Shown here: positions 45,801 through 58,026 of the stretch, in pieces
How positions within the stretch are numbered: position 1 is the stretch's first letter
How the letters are laid out: each line of letters starts with the position of its first letter
From: Calamus simplicifolius
Lineage: Eukaryota > Streptophyta > Magnoliopsida > Arecales > Arecaceae
Assembly (NCBI GenBank): GCA_900491605.1
Contig: UESW01001686.1
Location: forward strand, 195,990-259,989
Direction of reading: 5' to 3'
Length of the DNA stretch: 64,000 bases
The notes under the pieces: generated by a model
What the model was told of the DNA's origin: nothing
What the model saw: the letters and a program-made list of their open reading frames with translations, nothing else
The model's database searches: none
Program-made: the position numbers and the translations under genes

Positions 45801-47802
45801 ATTTCTCCGTACCTTGGCAGCACCAAATAAAACATAATCTTTCTTTAAGCCTCGGCAGGACCGAGTGATTTTTTTCAAGCCTCAACAGGACCGAGTGATT
45901 TTTTTTTAAGCCTCGGCATAACCAAGCTGTGCCGACAAACTAAGTAAAAGCTTTCGAAGATACTCAGCATGACCGAACTTCCATCAAAGGCTAACAAGGC
46001 CGCCCAGTCCTTGCCCCAACCTAGGATAAATAGTACGCTCTACCTTTAAAGAGCCAACATAATCTAATGCACATCGGCAAGCTTAAGCCGAATCATTTGG
46101 TGAAGAGTTAAATCTCTAAAATGCCCCTGACTTGCAAATATCAAATGCGACCATTCTCCTTAGCAAAGGGATGCCCTAATGGTTGTTCGCATATCTCGAC
46201 AAGACCGAGTCTCCACCCCGCATCCTCTGATCCAATGTATACAAGAGATTTGCGCATTGAAAAAAATGCAAAAAATGATATGATAGGAAAAACTTGCGCT
46301 TCGCAAAATAGAAGCAAAACCATAGCTACATGTGTGAAGAAAAAAAGTTATTTTATTACAAAAAATTCTTTACAGTCTTTCAAGGCATTACAAGCGCATT
46401 GCAGCACAGGAAATGCACAAAAAACAAAAGGAAATGCTCAAAACAGGTAAGCTCAACAAACGATGCTACTTTAATATAATTTCTGTCCATGATTCAAGAA
46501 AATCGGAAAAGACCACCCTGCCAAACAGACTGAGTTGCTGGACAATGTTACAAAAGAAAACAGCCAGTACTGCTTACCTTCTTCCTCAATGGAAGTCCTC
46601 TAGTAAGTCTTCAGTCAGATAAACTGAGAGACCCAAAATGGCACCCATTTAAGGATTGAGGATGAAGAAAAGCCTATGGAAGCTGTGGCCATAAAAAACT
46701 TCATTTTCGGTGGTCTCCATGGCCCAATGATGAACGGATAGAGCCAAATAGAAAGCACCTACATGCGCTTTCCATATGACCTCTACCCTCCTTTTGCGCA
46801 TTGCATATGACCTTCATAACCTCTTCATCAAGGATGACTTGCTCCTCAGCAGCTTCCTCATCAACCCAACCATTGGAGCTAAGCCAAGCTCCGAGGACAA
46901 AAGCTCAACCCCGCAACACTTAACCTTAGAATGAGAAAAGCCATGAAAACCTCTTTTCACAAAGTGAGAAGACTTTCCCGAGTGTGCTCAGACCCCCTCT
47001 ACTCTCCCCCTTTTTTATAGGTGTCAAACTGAAAGCAGTCATTAATGAAGGGAGGAGCTTCGGGACTCAGGATGCCATAATCATGCCCCGATCAAGGCCA
47101 CATGGCAATACCCTAACGGGGCTCGGTACTTCCTGAGGTATGCTGGAGATATCTCCCATGCCACAATAAAAGGCAGAAGATTCCCCAAGTCTCAGAGGCT
47201 TTAAATGCAAAGAGTCGCTTACGGGATCCTAAAGATACGAATAAGTTTGGGAAATCCTCCACGGAAAATGACATGATCCAATAGCAATCGAATGCTTGGC
47301 ATATACAAAAAGCAAGCTTATACAGAAAGGACAAGGCATTAAATATGAAATGCCTGGGGAAGACAAGATATATTTCGGCAAAGCCAAACCATTATTTTAC
47401 TTCGGTAGGAGCCGAGCCATCTTTTGCTTCGGCAAGAGTCGAGCTATTATTGTACTTTGGCAAAGCCGAACCATATTTTACTTTGGCAGGAACCAAGCTA
47501 TTATCCTGTTTTAGCAAAGTCGAGCAATGGTCTCCCCCGATGGGCCAGGCCAGGTCAACCTTGATAGGATTGAGTAACTCTTTCAACTTCAACAAAATTT
47601 CTTAAGAGCTGGTTCGTTTGCCCAGCCTTATAATAAGCTATGTTCAAGTAAAGCTGCGAGCGAACTCAATGAATCATTTGGCATAAAGCTTAGACAAAAG
47701 AAAAGTATGAAAATAAAAATCTATTCATAGCGACACAACCAGATGAGGATTTATTAAGTCTCCCTCAATTACAAGAAAAAAGAAAAATTACAAAGGTAGT
47801 CC
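45801..47802 (+). other. Gypsy 3' untranslated region
   Basis: No coding function supported. It contains three CCTCGGCAGGACCGAGTGATTT-like units (45820-45930) and a set of about six 35-bp units with TTCGGCAAAGCCGAAC cores (47365-47530). It also has a stretch at 46980-47070 (CTCTCCCCCTTTTTTATAGG) that is shared with 21806. Short plus-strand ORFs (46121-46450, 46413-46622) show no recognisable domain. Confidence 0.55.
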
Positions 47803-49644
47803 TCAAAGATCAGGATTAGCCTCGGAGGCAACTCCAGCAATGCTTGAGGATGTCTGACTTGGCTCACCTACTTCAAATGTAGCTGGAGGTGGAGCTTTGG
47901 ATTCCTCGGCAGCATGTCGATGGCCTTCTTCCCCTCGGCTATACACTTCCAAATCTATGGCTTGGCTGATACCAAAAATGGCTTCAAGATCGACATCTGG
48001 GATCTCTTTGTACTCAGATAGCTCGGCCCCTGGTGTCTGAGCATCATAATAGTCAATTTCTAAAAATGAGAGAACCAACTACGGATATTTCTGAGAGATT
48101 TTTGCTCGTGTTTCTTCCTCCCCGTACCGGAACGCATTAGCACAAGCCGCCCAGTGCTCATCCAAAAGGCGAGTCGAGTTCTTATATTCCTTCACAACCA
48201 GAGTGGCCTGTCCTTTAGCTTCGGCCACCTGACCCTTCAGCTTAGAGCACCTCTGATGACTCGAGGCCAACTCCTCTCTTAAAGCCTTCTATTGCTTCTA
48301 AACTTTAGAACCTATTCTACTCACCTGGGAATACAAAATCGATCAGAGTAATGAAAATTGACAGAGAAAAAGAATGCGAAAAGAAGTAGGAGAGTACCAT
48401 GCCTCCTCTTCCTGCCGAGACATTCTCGTATTCAGCTACTGGAGTTTGTCGATGGCCTTCATCTTATCCTCTCTATATTGGTGCATTCTCTCCTTGAGGT
48501 TGTTGACCCTCGACTGCCTCTCTTCTACCTCTAGCTAGGACTGAGCGAGGTCAGAGGTGAGTTTGGTGATTTGATCATTATACCACTTGGATCTGCTCGC
48601 CTCCTCAGCAAGCCTTTGGTTCAAGCCGGCGATCTGATCTTGCTGTCACTGATATCTGCTCTCTTCCTCGTCGAGCCTTTTATTGAAGCTACTTCTCTCA
48701 TTAGCGAAACACCTATGAGCGTCATCCCATTTTTCATTAAAGAGCTTTTTCAGGGACTCCATCTCCCGAGCATGCTTGGATTTGCATTGCTATAATTCTA
48801 ACCAAGCCTTATCGGCTAGATCGCGAGCCCCTCTGAGCTCGCTGGCCTCAGGCTAGAATTTGGACGCTCGCTCAAAAGCAGCTCGCTGGCCATGCTCTAA
48901 TTTTTCTATGTTTCCTTGAGCTATACTCAAGGCTTTAGAAAGTTTGTCGATCGACCCTACTCTTTCTTGAAGGTCGGCGATTTCCCTCCTAGCTTGGGCA
49001 CAAGCCCCCAAAACCAGCTTCAGACGATGGCACAATAACCTCGTTATGATAGCGCTATGCAAGTAAAATTTCAATAGTAAGGTCAGATCAAACCACTTTT
49101 TAAAACGGAATGCTTAAAGGCTCCTCCTTACTTAGGAAGTGTATGCCAATGCTATCTTGTTAAGCGTGTGGTTGTCAACTTCGGGCAGAAACTCGATGTT
49201 GCTCGACAGGCCATCGCATACAAATGCTGCATAAACAATGTCCTCGTCTGCGGAGGAGTCATCTTTTCCATACAAAATGGACCACATCAGCGCGGCCACT
49301 AACTCTTCAACATCCGGGTTAAGCGAACTTAACCCCAGAGAATTGGCTTGTGAGGTTCGATCTGAGGAACCCCAATACGCCTCGCCTCCTCGGCCAGGGC
49401 TTTGATGTGGGAGGCTTCAACTCCAAAAATCTCGACTTGCTTATTTTTTCCTCCTGACACCTCGGTTGGGGAACTCTCACTTTGGTTTTCTTTCTTCTTT
49501 AAAAGCCCTTTTTGATCTACGGGCCCCTGCTCTACTCCCTCCATCCTCGATGGTACCTCAGCCTCGACCTCCCTCGGTCCTTCGGGAGGATATCCTTCAT
49601 CAAAAGGCTCCTCTAGTGCCTCTTCATGTGCAACTGCTCCCCTC
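47803..49644 (-). pseudogene. Antisense ORF of the Tat gypsy, copy 2 (5' part cut off by copia-3)
   Basis: Minus-strand coiled-coil gene at the same relative place as 26508-29358. Blocks: 49544-49329 (charged, EASHIKALAEEARRIG), 49074-48853 (ACAQARREIADLQERVGSID), 48270-48079 (HQRCSKLKGQVAEAKGQATL, then EETRAKISQKYP), one in-frame stop, then 48078-47803 (LSFLEIDYYDAQTPGAELSE, PDVDLEAIFG). The 48270 block aligns by eye with copy 1 (LQCSKLWRQVVEVDNHAALV). A GT-AG intron at about 49125-49063 precedes AIITRLLCHRL, matching the intron before AIILQKMLYGRL in copy 1. The gene start is lost to the insertion at 49645. Confidence 0.65.
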
Positions 49645-51237
49645 TGTTAGTAATAGTGCCCTAGGCCTATTATATGGACATGGTATTTTGAATATTTATG
49701 ATCATTTATTATTATCATAATTTGTATGTTTATTATATAATAATATCCTTGAATAATATTATTAATTATTCTAAATGTCCCTAATCAGTTATTGTTGTGG
49801 GAATAACAATAAATTAAGATTAGTATGAAATTTGATTAATATTCATGGGATGAATATGTGTATGAGATACAAATCAAATTTATATGTATTTGTTGAGAAC
49901 AAATATTGGACAAGACCCGCCTTGAGATTAATATATGGATCAAAGTCATAAGTTAATCTCTAGTAGTTGTGTCATTAAATCCTTAGACCTAAGATTGCTA
50001 TAGTTCTCAACATGAGGAATATTATGTTTTGACATAATCAAATGTTATCTTTAACCGGATGATTATAAAGATTATGCTTGAACATAATAAGAATAATGTA
50101 GTGAGATATGAGTGATTAAGATGGAATTTGTCCCTCTTATTATAGAGAGATATCTCTGGCCCCTCGATGATTGAGACTGAGAAATGCATGGCCATGCTCA
50201 AATGAATTGATGAAGATCAATATCATTTGTTTAGTCAGTCTAATGGGTTTCGAGAAATTAAAGATAGAGCGATATAAGGTTGACTTTTTTCATGCCTTAT
50301 ATTCTATCAAGATATCATGTGACAAAAGGATTATGTCATAGCTACTTTAAGGTTGTCTCGGAACATGAGCTTTTCATTTAACTTGGGTAGCCATAATGTC
50401 TTGCTAGAGGCCGCTTATGACTTGTAAGATCAAAATGTCATTTAGGCCTACTGCCAACGTTAATTGAACCTATAGGGTCACACACTAAGAACGGACAATA
50501 ATGGTTACGGTTTGTTACTCTCTATAGTAATTTAAAATGATAAGATTATTTTAAATTACAAATAATAATTAGTTGTTATTTAGATTCGAGTTTAATTTTA
50601 AGAAAATTTAAATTCATAATTTAAATTATGACAAGTAATTAATTAGTTATATTTTCTTATTGGATAAGAAAATAATCCATAAAGGTTTTTGGTTAAAAAA
50701 AATATAAATTCCTTATTTGGTAAGGACTAGGATTTAAATTATCATTATTTAAAAGAAGTTTTAAATAAATATTAATTAAAATCCTAGTTAACCTAAAACC
50801 CCTAGCAGACTTGTATATATGATATATATGTTTTTAATGTCTATTGGGGCATTTGAAAGGTCGTGTCTATTGGAGCATTTGAAGGGTTGTGTCTTTTGCC
50901 TTGAAAATAGAAAAATAGAGAGTTGAAGACTATGGTTGGTTTTTGTGAAAAATGAACTTTGAACTAGCATTCAAAAACTGTTTTGGTGTCCGTTCATGTG
51001 TGGATACTTATAGAGGGTGGTCGTCTTTCTGAAGGCAGCACCTTGAAGATCCGAGCAAACCCAACACAAGAACAGACGGATTACATACTGATCAACAAAA
51101 GATAATATTTTTCGTTTATCCTTCTTTCGTTTTTATGAAACGCATGTGATCCTTGGTGGGTTATGGAATAAATTTATTTTGTTTCCGCTGTCATTTTATT
51201 CCAATTAGATTGGGATTTTTTATTCCGTAATTCAACA
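49645..51237 (+). repeat. Copia-3 5' LTR
   Basis: 1,593 bp, TGTTAGTAATAG...AATTCAACA. AT-rich, with many TTATTAT runs near the start. No GAGCCGACTC motifs, unlike the SIRE-like LTRs. Confidence 0.85.
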
Positions 51238-51253
51238 GTGGTATCAGAGCCAC
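51238..51253 (+). other. Copia-3 primer binding site
   Basis: GTGGTATCAGAGCCAC follows the LTR directly; TGGTATCAGAGC is the initiator tRNA-Met type complement. Confidence 0.9.
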
Positions 51254-51284
51254 TTGCATTTTCATAAAAATCAATTATGCCATG

Positions 51285-52724
51285 TGTTGACCCAATTGAT
51301 GATTTTGATGATTAACAAAACTATTTGAGTATAACAATTGAAGGCTCTAATGATTTTGATTAAGTTTTTCAGATTATAAGTCGATTGAATGATCAAAATA
51401 AGGAGATAAATCTTGTTCTGGATCGAATCTAATGTCTAGGAAAGATTGCAGACATTAGAGTCGACTCCGAGAATCACAGAGCCGACTCCAGTATCTGGCA
51501 CGGAAGTTAGAGTCGACTCCGAGACTGTTAGAGCCGACTCTCACAGAAGAAATAGAACGTTGATTTTTTTGGCTCCGACTTAGAGTCGACTCCAGGTCTG
51601 TTAGAGTCGACTCCAGAAAAGTTTCTTGTCGACCCAGAAAAGTCAGAGACGACTCCAAAATAACGGATTAAAGTGTTTCGAGTTAGAGCCGACTCCAGAA
51701 AAGTTAGAGTCGACTCCAACCCACCTGGAACGAAAAATCAAATTGCCAGATCAGCTCTAACAGTAATATTTTTATTTTACTTTATTTCTAACAGATATAT
51801 TTTGTTACAAGGTACACTCCAACGGATAGTTTTCTTCCAAAAATGGCTTGAAAGAAATCTATAAAAAGGGAAGACTATCATTCAAAAACAAGAAAAATGA
51901 AAAACGGAAAAACAGAGAAACAAAGAAGAAATCCCAATTCAAAAATCTAAAAAAGAGAGAGCCTGAATCTCAAGAGAAAAACCTTCTAGCTCAAATCCAC
52001 TCCACTCTAAAAAACTCAAGAGGAATCCAAGGCATTCAAATCAAAGTTTTGGTGGATTTTCCAAATTGGAGAAAGAGGATCAGTTTCTTGCTTTTCAATC
52101 CTTCTCAACTGCTTCAACTGTGAAGAATCGGAGCTGAGGTTTGATTCAATCCAGCAAGGAGAAGAAGAAAAAGAAGAAAAGCTCAAAAGCCAACCAACTA
52201 CAAATCAGGCTTTTCTAAACTTTGTTCATTTACTTGTTTATTTGCTCATTGAGGAGCTGTGTATTTGAAAAATAATATTTCTTTTGTTTGTGTCTAGTTC
52301 AATCTGGGGGATTGAACTAGTGGAGGTAGTCTTACCTCGGTACAAGCTTGGTATAGCTTGTGTTAGGGTTTTTGTGCTGGTGAGCCCGAAAAACCGGCTG
52401 GGTTCGTTGTGATCCCGGGAAAACAACAAGTTTGAGTTGTGAGCTTGTAAAACAACTCAGCTGTAATCAAGGAAGATTATAGTGTGGACCCAAGTGAATC
52501 TTGGGAGTGGACGTAGGTGTTGGATACACCGAACCACTATAAAATCTTTGTGTTTGCCGTGTCTCCTTTATCTTTATCTCTATCTCTATCTTATTGATTG
52601 TATTTTGTTTTTGCATCTGCATTCACTTTCACTCACACTAAGCAAACAAATATTTCAAAAGGTTTAAATTTTTTAAGAACCCAATTCACCCCCCCCCCCT
52701 CTTGGGTTGTCATCTGGGCCAACA
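51285..52724 (+). repeat. Copia-2 5' LTR
   Basis: TGTTGACCC...GGGCCAACA. GAGTCGACTCC (a perfect palindrome core GAGTCGACTC) and GAGCCGACTCC motifs cluster at 51450-51725. TATA box TATAAAA at 52538-52544. A C10 run (near 52689) sits close to the 3' end. Confidence 0.95.
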
Positions 52725-52725
52725 A

Positions 52726-52738
52726 TTGGTATCAGAGC
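52726..52738 (+). other. Copia-2 primer binding site
   Basis: TTGGTATCAGAGC, one base after the LTR, initiator tRNA-Met type. Confidence 0.92.
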
Positions 52739-52785
52739 AAGTGCTCATTAGATTTTGATCACACGATCAAGAGCTAAAGATCCAA

Positions 52786-53960
52786 ATGGCAGCTCAAGTG
52801 GATCATTTGCTGAAGGTCATTCTACGAATAGACCTCCACTGTTTAATGGTTCAAATTATTCATATTGGAAAGCTAGAATGAGGATATTCATTCAAGCTTC
52901 TGACTATGAACTATGGGGTGTTATAATTAATGGACCTAGTACACCCACACATGTTATTGATGGCACTATTGTTCCTAAGCCCGAAAGGGACTGGAATGAT
53001 AATGATAGGAAAATGGCACAGTTCAATGCTAAAGCCATGAATGTCTTATATTGTTCCTTAGACGCTAATGAATTTAATAGAATCTCCACTTGTAATTCCG
53101 CAAAGGAGATTTGGGATAGATTAGAGGTTACCCATGAGGGTACCAACCAAGTAAAAGAATCTAAAATTAATATTCTTGTTCATAAATATGAGTTGTTTAG
53201 CATGGAACAATCTGAAACCATTGCATGCATGTCACTAGATTTACAAATATTGTAAATGGTTTAAAAAGTCTTGGTAAGACATATACTAACTCAGAACTTG
53301 TTCGCAAAATTCTTAGGTCACTACCAAGATCATGGGAAGCCAAAATGACAGCAATCCAAGAAGCAAAGGACCTCAACACTCTACCCTTAGAGGAGCTTCT
53401 AGGATCACTTATGACCCATGAGTTGACAATGAAGCAGCACATGAGGAGGACACAAAGAAGAAGAAAGTAATTGCCCTCAAAGCTGCAAAAGAAGAAGAGA
53501 GCAGCATGACGATGATGATGATGATGATGAAGAGACTGCTCTCTTAGCTAAAAAGTTTAAAGATTCATGAGGAGAAAGAAACCCTTCCACAAGAAGAATT
53601 TGGAGCAAAGTGGGAAGGAGAAAAGGATAAGAACAAGGACAAGGAAAGAAAAAGAGAAAGACCCCTTGACTTGCTATGAGTGTAATAAACCGGGGCACTT
53701 TAGGAATGAATGTCCTAAATTAAAGAAAGCCTACAAAAAGAAAAAGAAGGCTTATGTGGCAACTTGGAGTGATAGCGAAGAATCTTCTTCCGAAGAAGAA
53801 GAACAAAAGGAAGTCGCAAATGTATGTTTTATGGCGGACGACAACGATGAGGTAAGTTCCGATAACCCTTGCGATGAGTTGCATTTGATGAATATTTGAT
53901 GCTTTTAATGAACTTGTCGGCGATTTCAAGGTTTTGAAAAAGAAATACAAGCTTTTGAAA
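52786..53960 (+). pseudogene. gag: Copia-2 gag
   Basis: ATG at 52786 (MAAQV) is out of frame with the long block 52755-53255 (RPPLFNGSNYSYWKARMRIF, then DYELWGVIINGPSTPTHVID) because of an apparent one-base loss near 52798. The gag domain continues in a new frame at 53225-53470 (NGLKSLGKTYTNSELVRKIL). The zinc knuckle CYECNKPGHFRNEC is intact at 53672-53713, followed by an acidic Ser/Glu tail (53760-53880). At least four frame breaks relative to the copia-1 copy. Confidence 0.88.
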
Positions 53961-54399
53961 AATGAAAATTCAACTTTCATTAAAGAAAAGGAAGATCTTA
54001 ATAATGAAGTTAAGAAACTTAAATCTGAAAATGAAGTTTTGACAAAAGAAAAAGAATTAATTTCCAATGAAATGATAAACTAAGGAAAGAGGTTGAAAAA
54101 TATAAGAACAGTTGAAAGTTTACTTAAGCTCAACTAAATTGGACATGTTATTAAATAGTCAAAAAGCAGTTTTTGACAAAGATTAGGGTATAACACTTTA
54201 GAAAACAAAAATCACTAAAAATATTTTTGTGCGTGCTGGCCAAAGTAATATTACATGTTTTAAATGTAATCAAAAAGGACATAAATCTTTGAATGCAAAA
54301 TTCTAAAATAATAAAAACTTAAATATTAAAGGAAAGAAAATATGGGTTCCGAAAGGAACAATTTTTATGCTACTAACCATGAAGGACCCAAGAAAGCTT

Positions 54400-57300
54400 G
54401 GGTACCTAAACATAAGTTTGATATCTTTGCAGGAATGTCTTGTAGCCAAAAGATCAAAGAAAAAGTGGTATCTTGATAGTGGCTGCTCAAGACATATGAC
54501 GGGTGACAAAGATGAATTCATCACCCTCGAAGAAAAGAAAGGTGGAGTTACGTTTGGCGATAACGGTAAAGGTCAAATCTGGGCCTTGGTAAAGTTCGCA
54601 TAACTCCATCCATATTATTGAAAATGTACTTTATGTTGATGGTTTGAAAGCATAATTTAATTAGTATAAGTCAATTATGTGATAAAACTTTAATGTTTCA
54701 TTTAAATCTTCTATATGCACAGTAACTAATTCCATTGATGATAGCATTGTTTTTACTGGTTATAGACATGGCAATGTATACTTGTTGACTTAGACAATTA
54801 TCTAAAGTATCATTGCTTAATTGCTGACAATGCTAACATAAATGAATTGGTTGGTTGTGGCATCGTAGATTAGGTCATGCAAGCACACACCTTATTTCAA
54901 AACTAATTAAAATGGATTTAGTTAAAGGATTACCTAAACTAGATTTTGAAAATAACAAAATATGTGATGCATGTCAATTTGGAAAACAAACTAGAAGTTC
55001 TTTCAAATCTAAAAATGTTGTTTCAACTTCTAGGCCATTAGAGCTACTTCACATGGACCTTTTTGGACCAACTAGAACCACAAGTCTAGGAGGAAAGAAA
55101 TATGGTCTAGTGATTGTAGATGATTATTCTAGATATACTTGGGTAATGTTTTTAGCTCACAAAGATGAGACTTTCTCGATATTCCTGAAATTCTTCAAGA
55201 AAGTCACAAATGAGAAAAACACTACCATAGTATCTCTAAGAAGTGATCATGGAACTGAATTTGAAAATCACTTATTTGAAAGTTTTTGCACTGAAAATGG
55301 AATTAATCATAATTTTTCAGCCCCTAGGACTCCACACAAAATGGTGTAGTTGAAAGAAAAAATAGGACTCTAGAAGACATGGCCCGTACCATGCTATGTG
55401 AAAGTAAACTACCAAAGTATTTTTGGGCGGAAGCAATTAACACAGCATGTTACATCTTAAATAGAGCTTTAATAAGACCAATATTAAAGAAAACACCTTA
55501 TGAATTATGGAATGAAAGAAAACCAAATATAAAATACTTTCATGCATTTGGATGTAAATGTTTCATTCATAATAATGGTAAAAACAACTTAGGAAAATTT
55601 GATGCTAAAATCTGATGAAGGAATTTCTAGGTTATTCAACAACTAGTAAGGCATATAGAATCTTTAACAAAAAACCTTAATAGTTGAAGAATCCATTCAT
55701 GTAGTTTTGATGAATCTTTAGCAACTGGATCTGAAAAGATTGATGATGAGGAAGATACAAACATAATTGAAAAAGATCTTGAAAAACTTAATATTGAAGT
55801 ATCTTCTGATCATGAACAAGAAGCTAAAGATGATGATTCACATAAGGACGATGATGTCAATATTAATCATAATGATATAGATCTTCCAAGAGACTGGAGA
55901 TATGCTCATAGTCATCCCAAGGAATTGATTATAGGTGATCCATCTCAAGGAATAAGAACTAGATCATATATGAGAAATATTAGTAATCATCTTGCATTTG
56001 TATCACAAATTGAACCTAAAACTATTGAAGAAGCTGAAAAAGATAATAATTGGATGTTAGCAATGCAAGAAGAACTAAATCAATTTACTAGAAATAATGT
56101 TTGGACTTTAGTTGAAAGACCTAAAAATCATTCAGTAATAGGATCAAAATGGGTTTTTAGAAATAAACTAGATGAAAATGGCATAGTAATTAGAAACAAA
56201 GCTAGATTAGTTGCAAAAGGATATAATCAAGAGGAAGGTATTGATTTTGATGAAACCTTTGCACCTGTAGCTAGATTAGAAGCCATTAGGCTATTACTTG
56301 CATTTGCATGTCATATGAATTTAACTTATTTCAAATGGATGTAAAAGCGCATTTTTAAATGGATTTATAAATGAAGAAGTTTATGTAGAACAACCACCAG
56401 GTTTTGAAGATCACGAATTTTCAAATCACGTTTTTAAATTGCACAAAGCTTTATATGGTTTGAAACAAGCACCTAGAGCTTGGTATGATAGGTTAAGTAA
56501 ATTCTTAATAGAAAATGATTTTACAAGAGGAAATGTTGATAAAACATTGTTTTTGAAAAGAAAAGTAAAGATTTACTTGTAGTACAAATATACGTTGATG
56601 ACATTATTTTTGGTGCTACTAACGAATCTCTTTGTCAAGAATTTGCAAAGTTAATGCAGGGAGAATTCGAGATGAGCATGATGGGAGAACTCAACTTCTT
56701 CCTTGGACTCCAAATCAAACAAAGCAAAGAGGGAATCTTTATCAACCAAACCAAATACACAAGAGAACTACTCAAAAAGTTTGGTATGGAATCAATGAAA
56801 CCCCTCGGAACTCCAATGAGTCCTTCATGCAAGCTGGACAAAGATGAAGAAGGTAAAAAGGTTGATCAAAAGTATTATCGAGGTATATCGGATCCCTTCT
56901 TTATTTAACAGCAAGTAGACCAGATAATGTTTTCAGTATGTTTATGTGCTAGATTTCAATCTGAACCTAAAGAATCACATTTAATAGCTGTTAAAAGAAT
57001 TTAAGATATTAAATGGAACAAAAAATGTAGGTTTATGGTATTCTAGAGACTCACATTAAACCTAATTGCATATTCAGATTCTGATTATGCTGGATGTAAA
57101 TTAGATAGAAAAAGCACAAGTGGTGCATGCCAATTTCTTAGGAAGTAACTTAATCACATGGTTTAGCAAAAAGCAAAATTCAGTTGCATTATCAACTACT
57201 GAAGCTGAATATGTAGCAGCTGGAAGTTGCTGTGCGCAAATCCTATGGATTAAGCGACAACTTGAAGACTATGGTATCACACTTGATAAGACACCCATAA

Positions 57301-57530
57301 GATGTGATAACACTAGCGCAATCAATTAACTAAAAATCCAATTCAACACTCAAGAACAAAACACATAGAAATTAGATATCATTTTATAAGGGAACATGTA
57401 GCTAATGATGAAATTTGTTTAGATTATGTAAACACTGAAGAACAATTAGCTGATATATTTACAAAACCCTTAAGTGAAGAGATTTTGTTATCTTAGAGGA
57501 GAATTAGGAGTTTGTGATCCTTTGGAATAA
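54400..57530 (+). pseudogene. pol: Copia-2 pol (protease, integrase, RT, RNase H)
   Basis: Protease active site WYLDSGCSRHMTGD with intact D-S-G at 54475-54483. Integrase 54855-55660: WHRRLGHAS and ICDACQFGK (zinc module), HMDLFGPT and RSDHGTEFE (two catalytic Asp), with the third catalytic region just after a frame break near 55332. RT from 55925: SKWVFRNKLDENG, ARLVAKGYNQEEGIDFDETF and intact IYVDDIIFGAT near 56590. RNase H 57060-57330 (DSDYAGCKLDRKSTSG, STTEAEYVAAGSC). Ends TAA 57528-57530. Compared with copia-1, breaks are almost all single missing bases, not substitutions. Confidence 0.9.
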
Positions 57531-58026
57531 GTTTCTGAAACTCTTAAGGACATCTATCTAGATTTCATCAATTTCTTGAAAAATCTCGATATTCAATAAG
57601 GAAATCTATCTAGATCTTGATTCATTGTTTCCCCAATTGCTAAGGAACATTTATCTAGAATTTGATGATTAATTTGAATAGTTTCAGATTCTTGAAACTT
57701 GATTTTTTATCTCTGAAACTGTTAGAGTCGACTCTAACAGTTTGTGGAGTCGACACCTTAGTTTTTGATGTTCTGTCTAAGCAATTAGAGCCGACTCTCG
57801 GCTTCTGTAGAGCCGACTCTAATTCGAGCGCTGACAGACTTTCTGGTTCGGAGCCGACACCCAGTTTTCGGGAGTCGACTCTAGGTCGAACTAGGTCAAA
57901 AATAAAAAGGCGGAGTCGACCCCAAATCATTCCATCCGTCTCCCAAAACCCCTCCAAGAAGTTCCAAAGCCTTTCCAACCTCCCCAATCTTCTCAAAACC
58001 TTTGATTAAACATTCCAATCTTCTCA
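57531..58026 (+). promoter_or_regulatory. Copia-2 pol-env spacer with GAGTCGACTC/GAGCCGACTC array
   Basis: Motifs GAGTCGACTC and GAGCCGAC recur from 57724 to 57922, ending about 105 bp before the env-like ATG. The layout mirrors 15270-15484 in copia-1, including the shared phrases TTCGAGCGCTGACAG and CTTCTGT(A/C)(G)GAG. Regulatory role inferred. Confidence 0.45.

Larger units (their letters stand above)
38753..49644 (+). mobile_element. Tat-type Ty3/gypsy retrotransposon (5' LTR through antisense ORF)
   Basis: 5' LTR 38753-39721, gag from 39805, protease near 41540, RT, RNase H, a second RNase H, integrase to 45060, a 58-bp tandem array, then an antisense ORF. The PR-RT-RH-INT order marks gypsy. 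Two RNase H domains and an antisense ORF in a long 3' region are Tat-lineage traits (Grande/RIRE2/Retand-like). The element is cut at 49644 by copia-3, and the rest, including its 3' LTR, must lie beyond the window. Confidence 0.9.

Noticed and set aside
51848..52123. 91-codon basic ORF (MKEIYKKGRLSFKNKKNEKR), present again at 60678-60953
   Set aside because: It lies at the same place in both copies of one LTR, is low-complexity Lys/Glu, and overlaps the expected transcript leader. Its duplication is explained by the LTRs.
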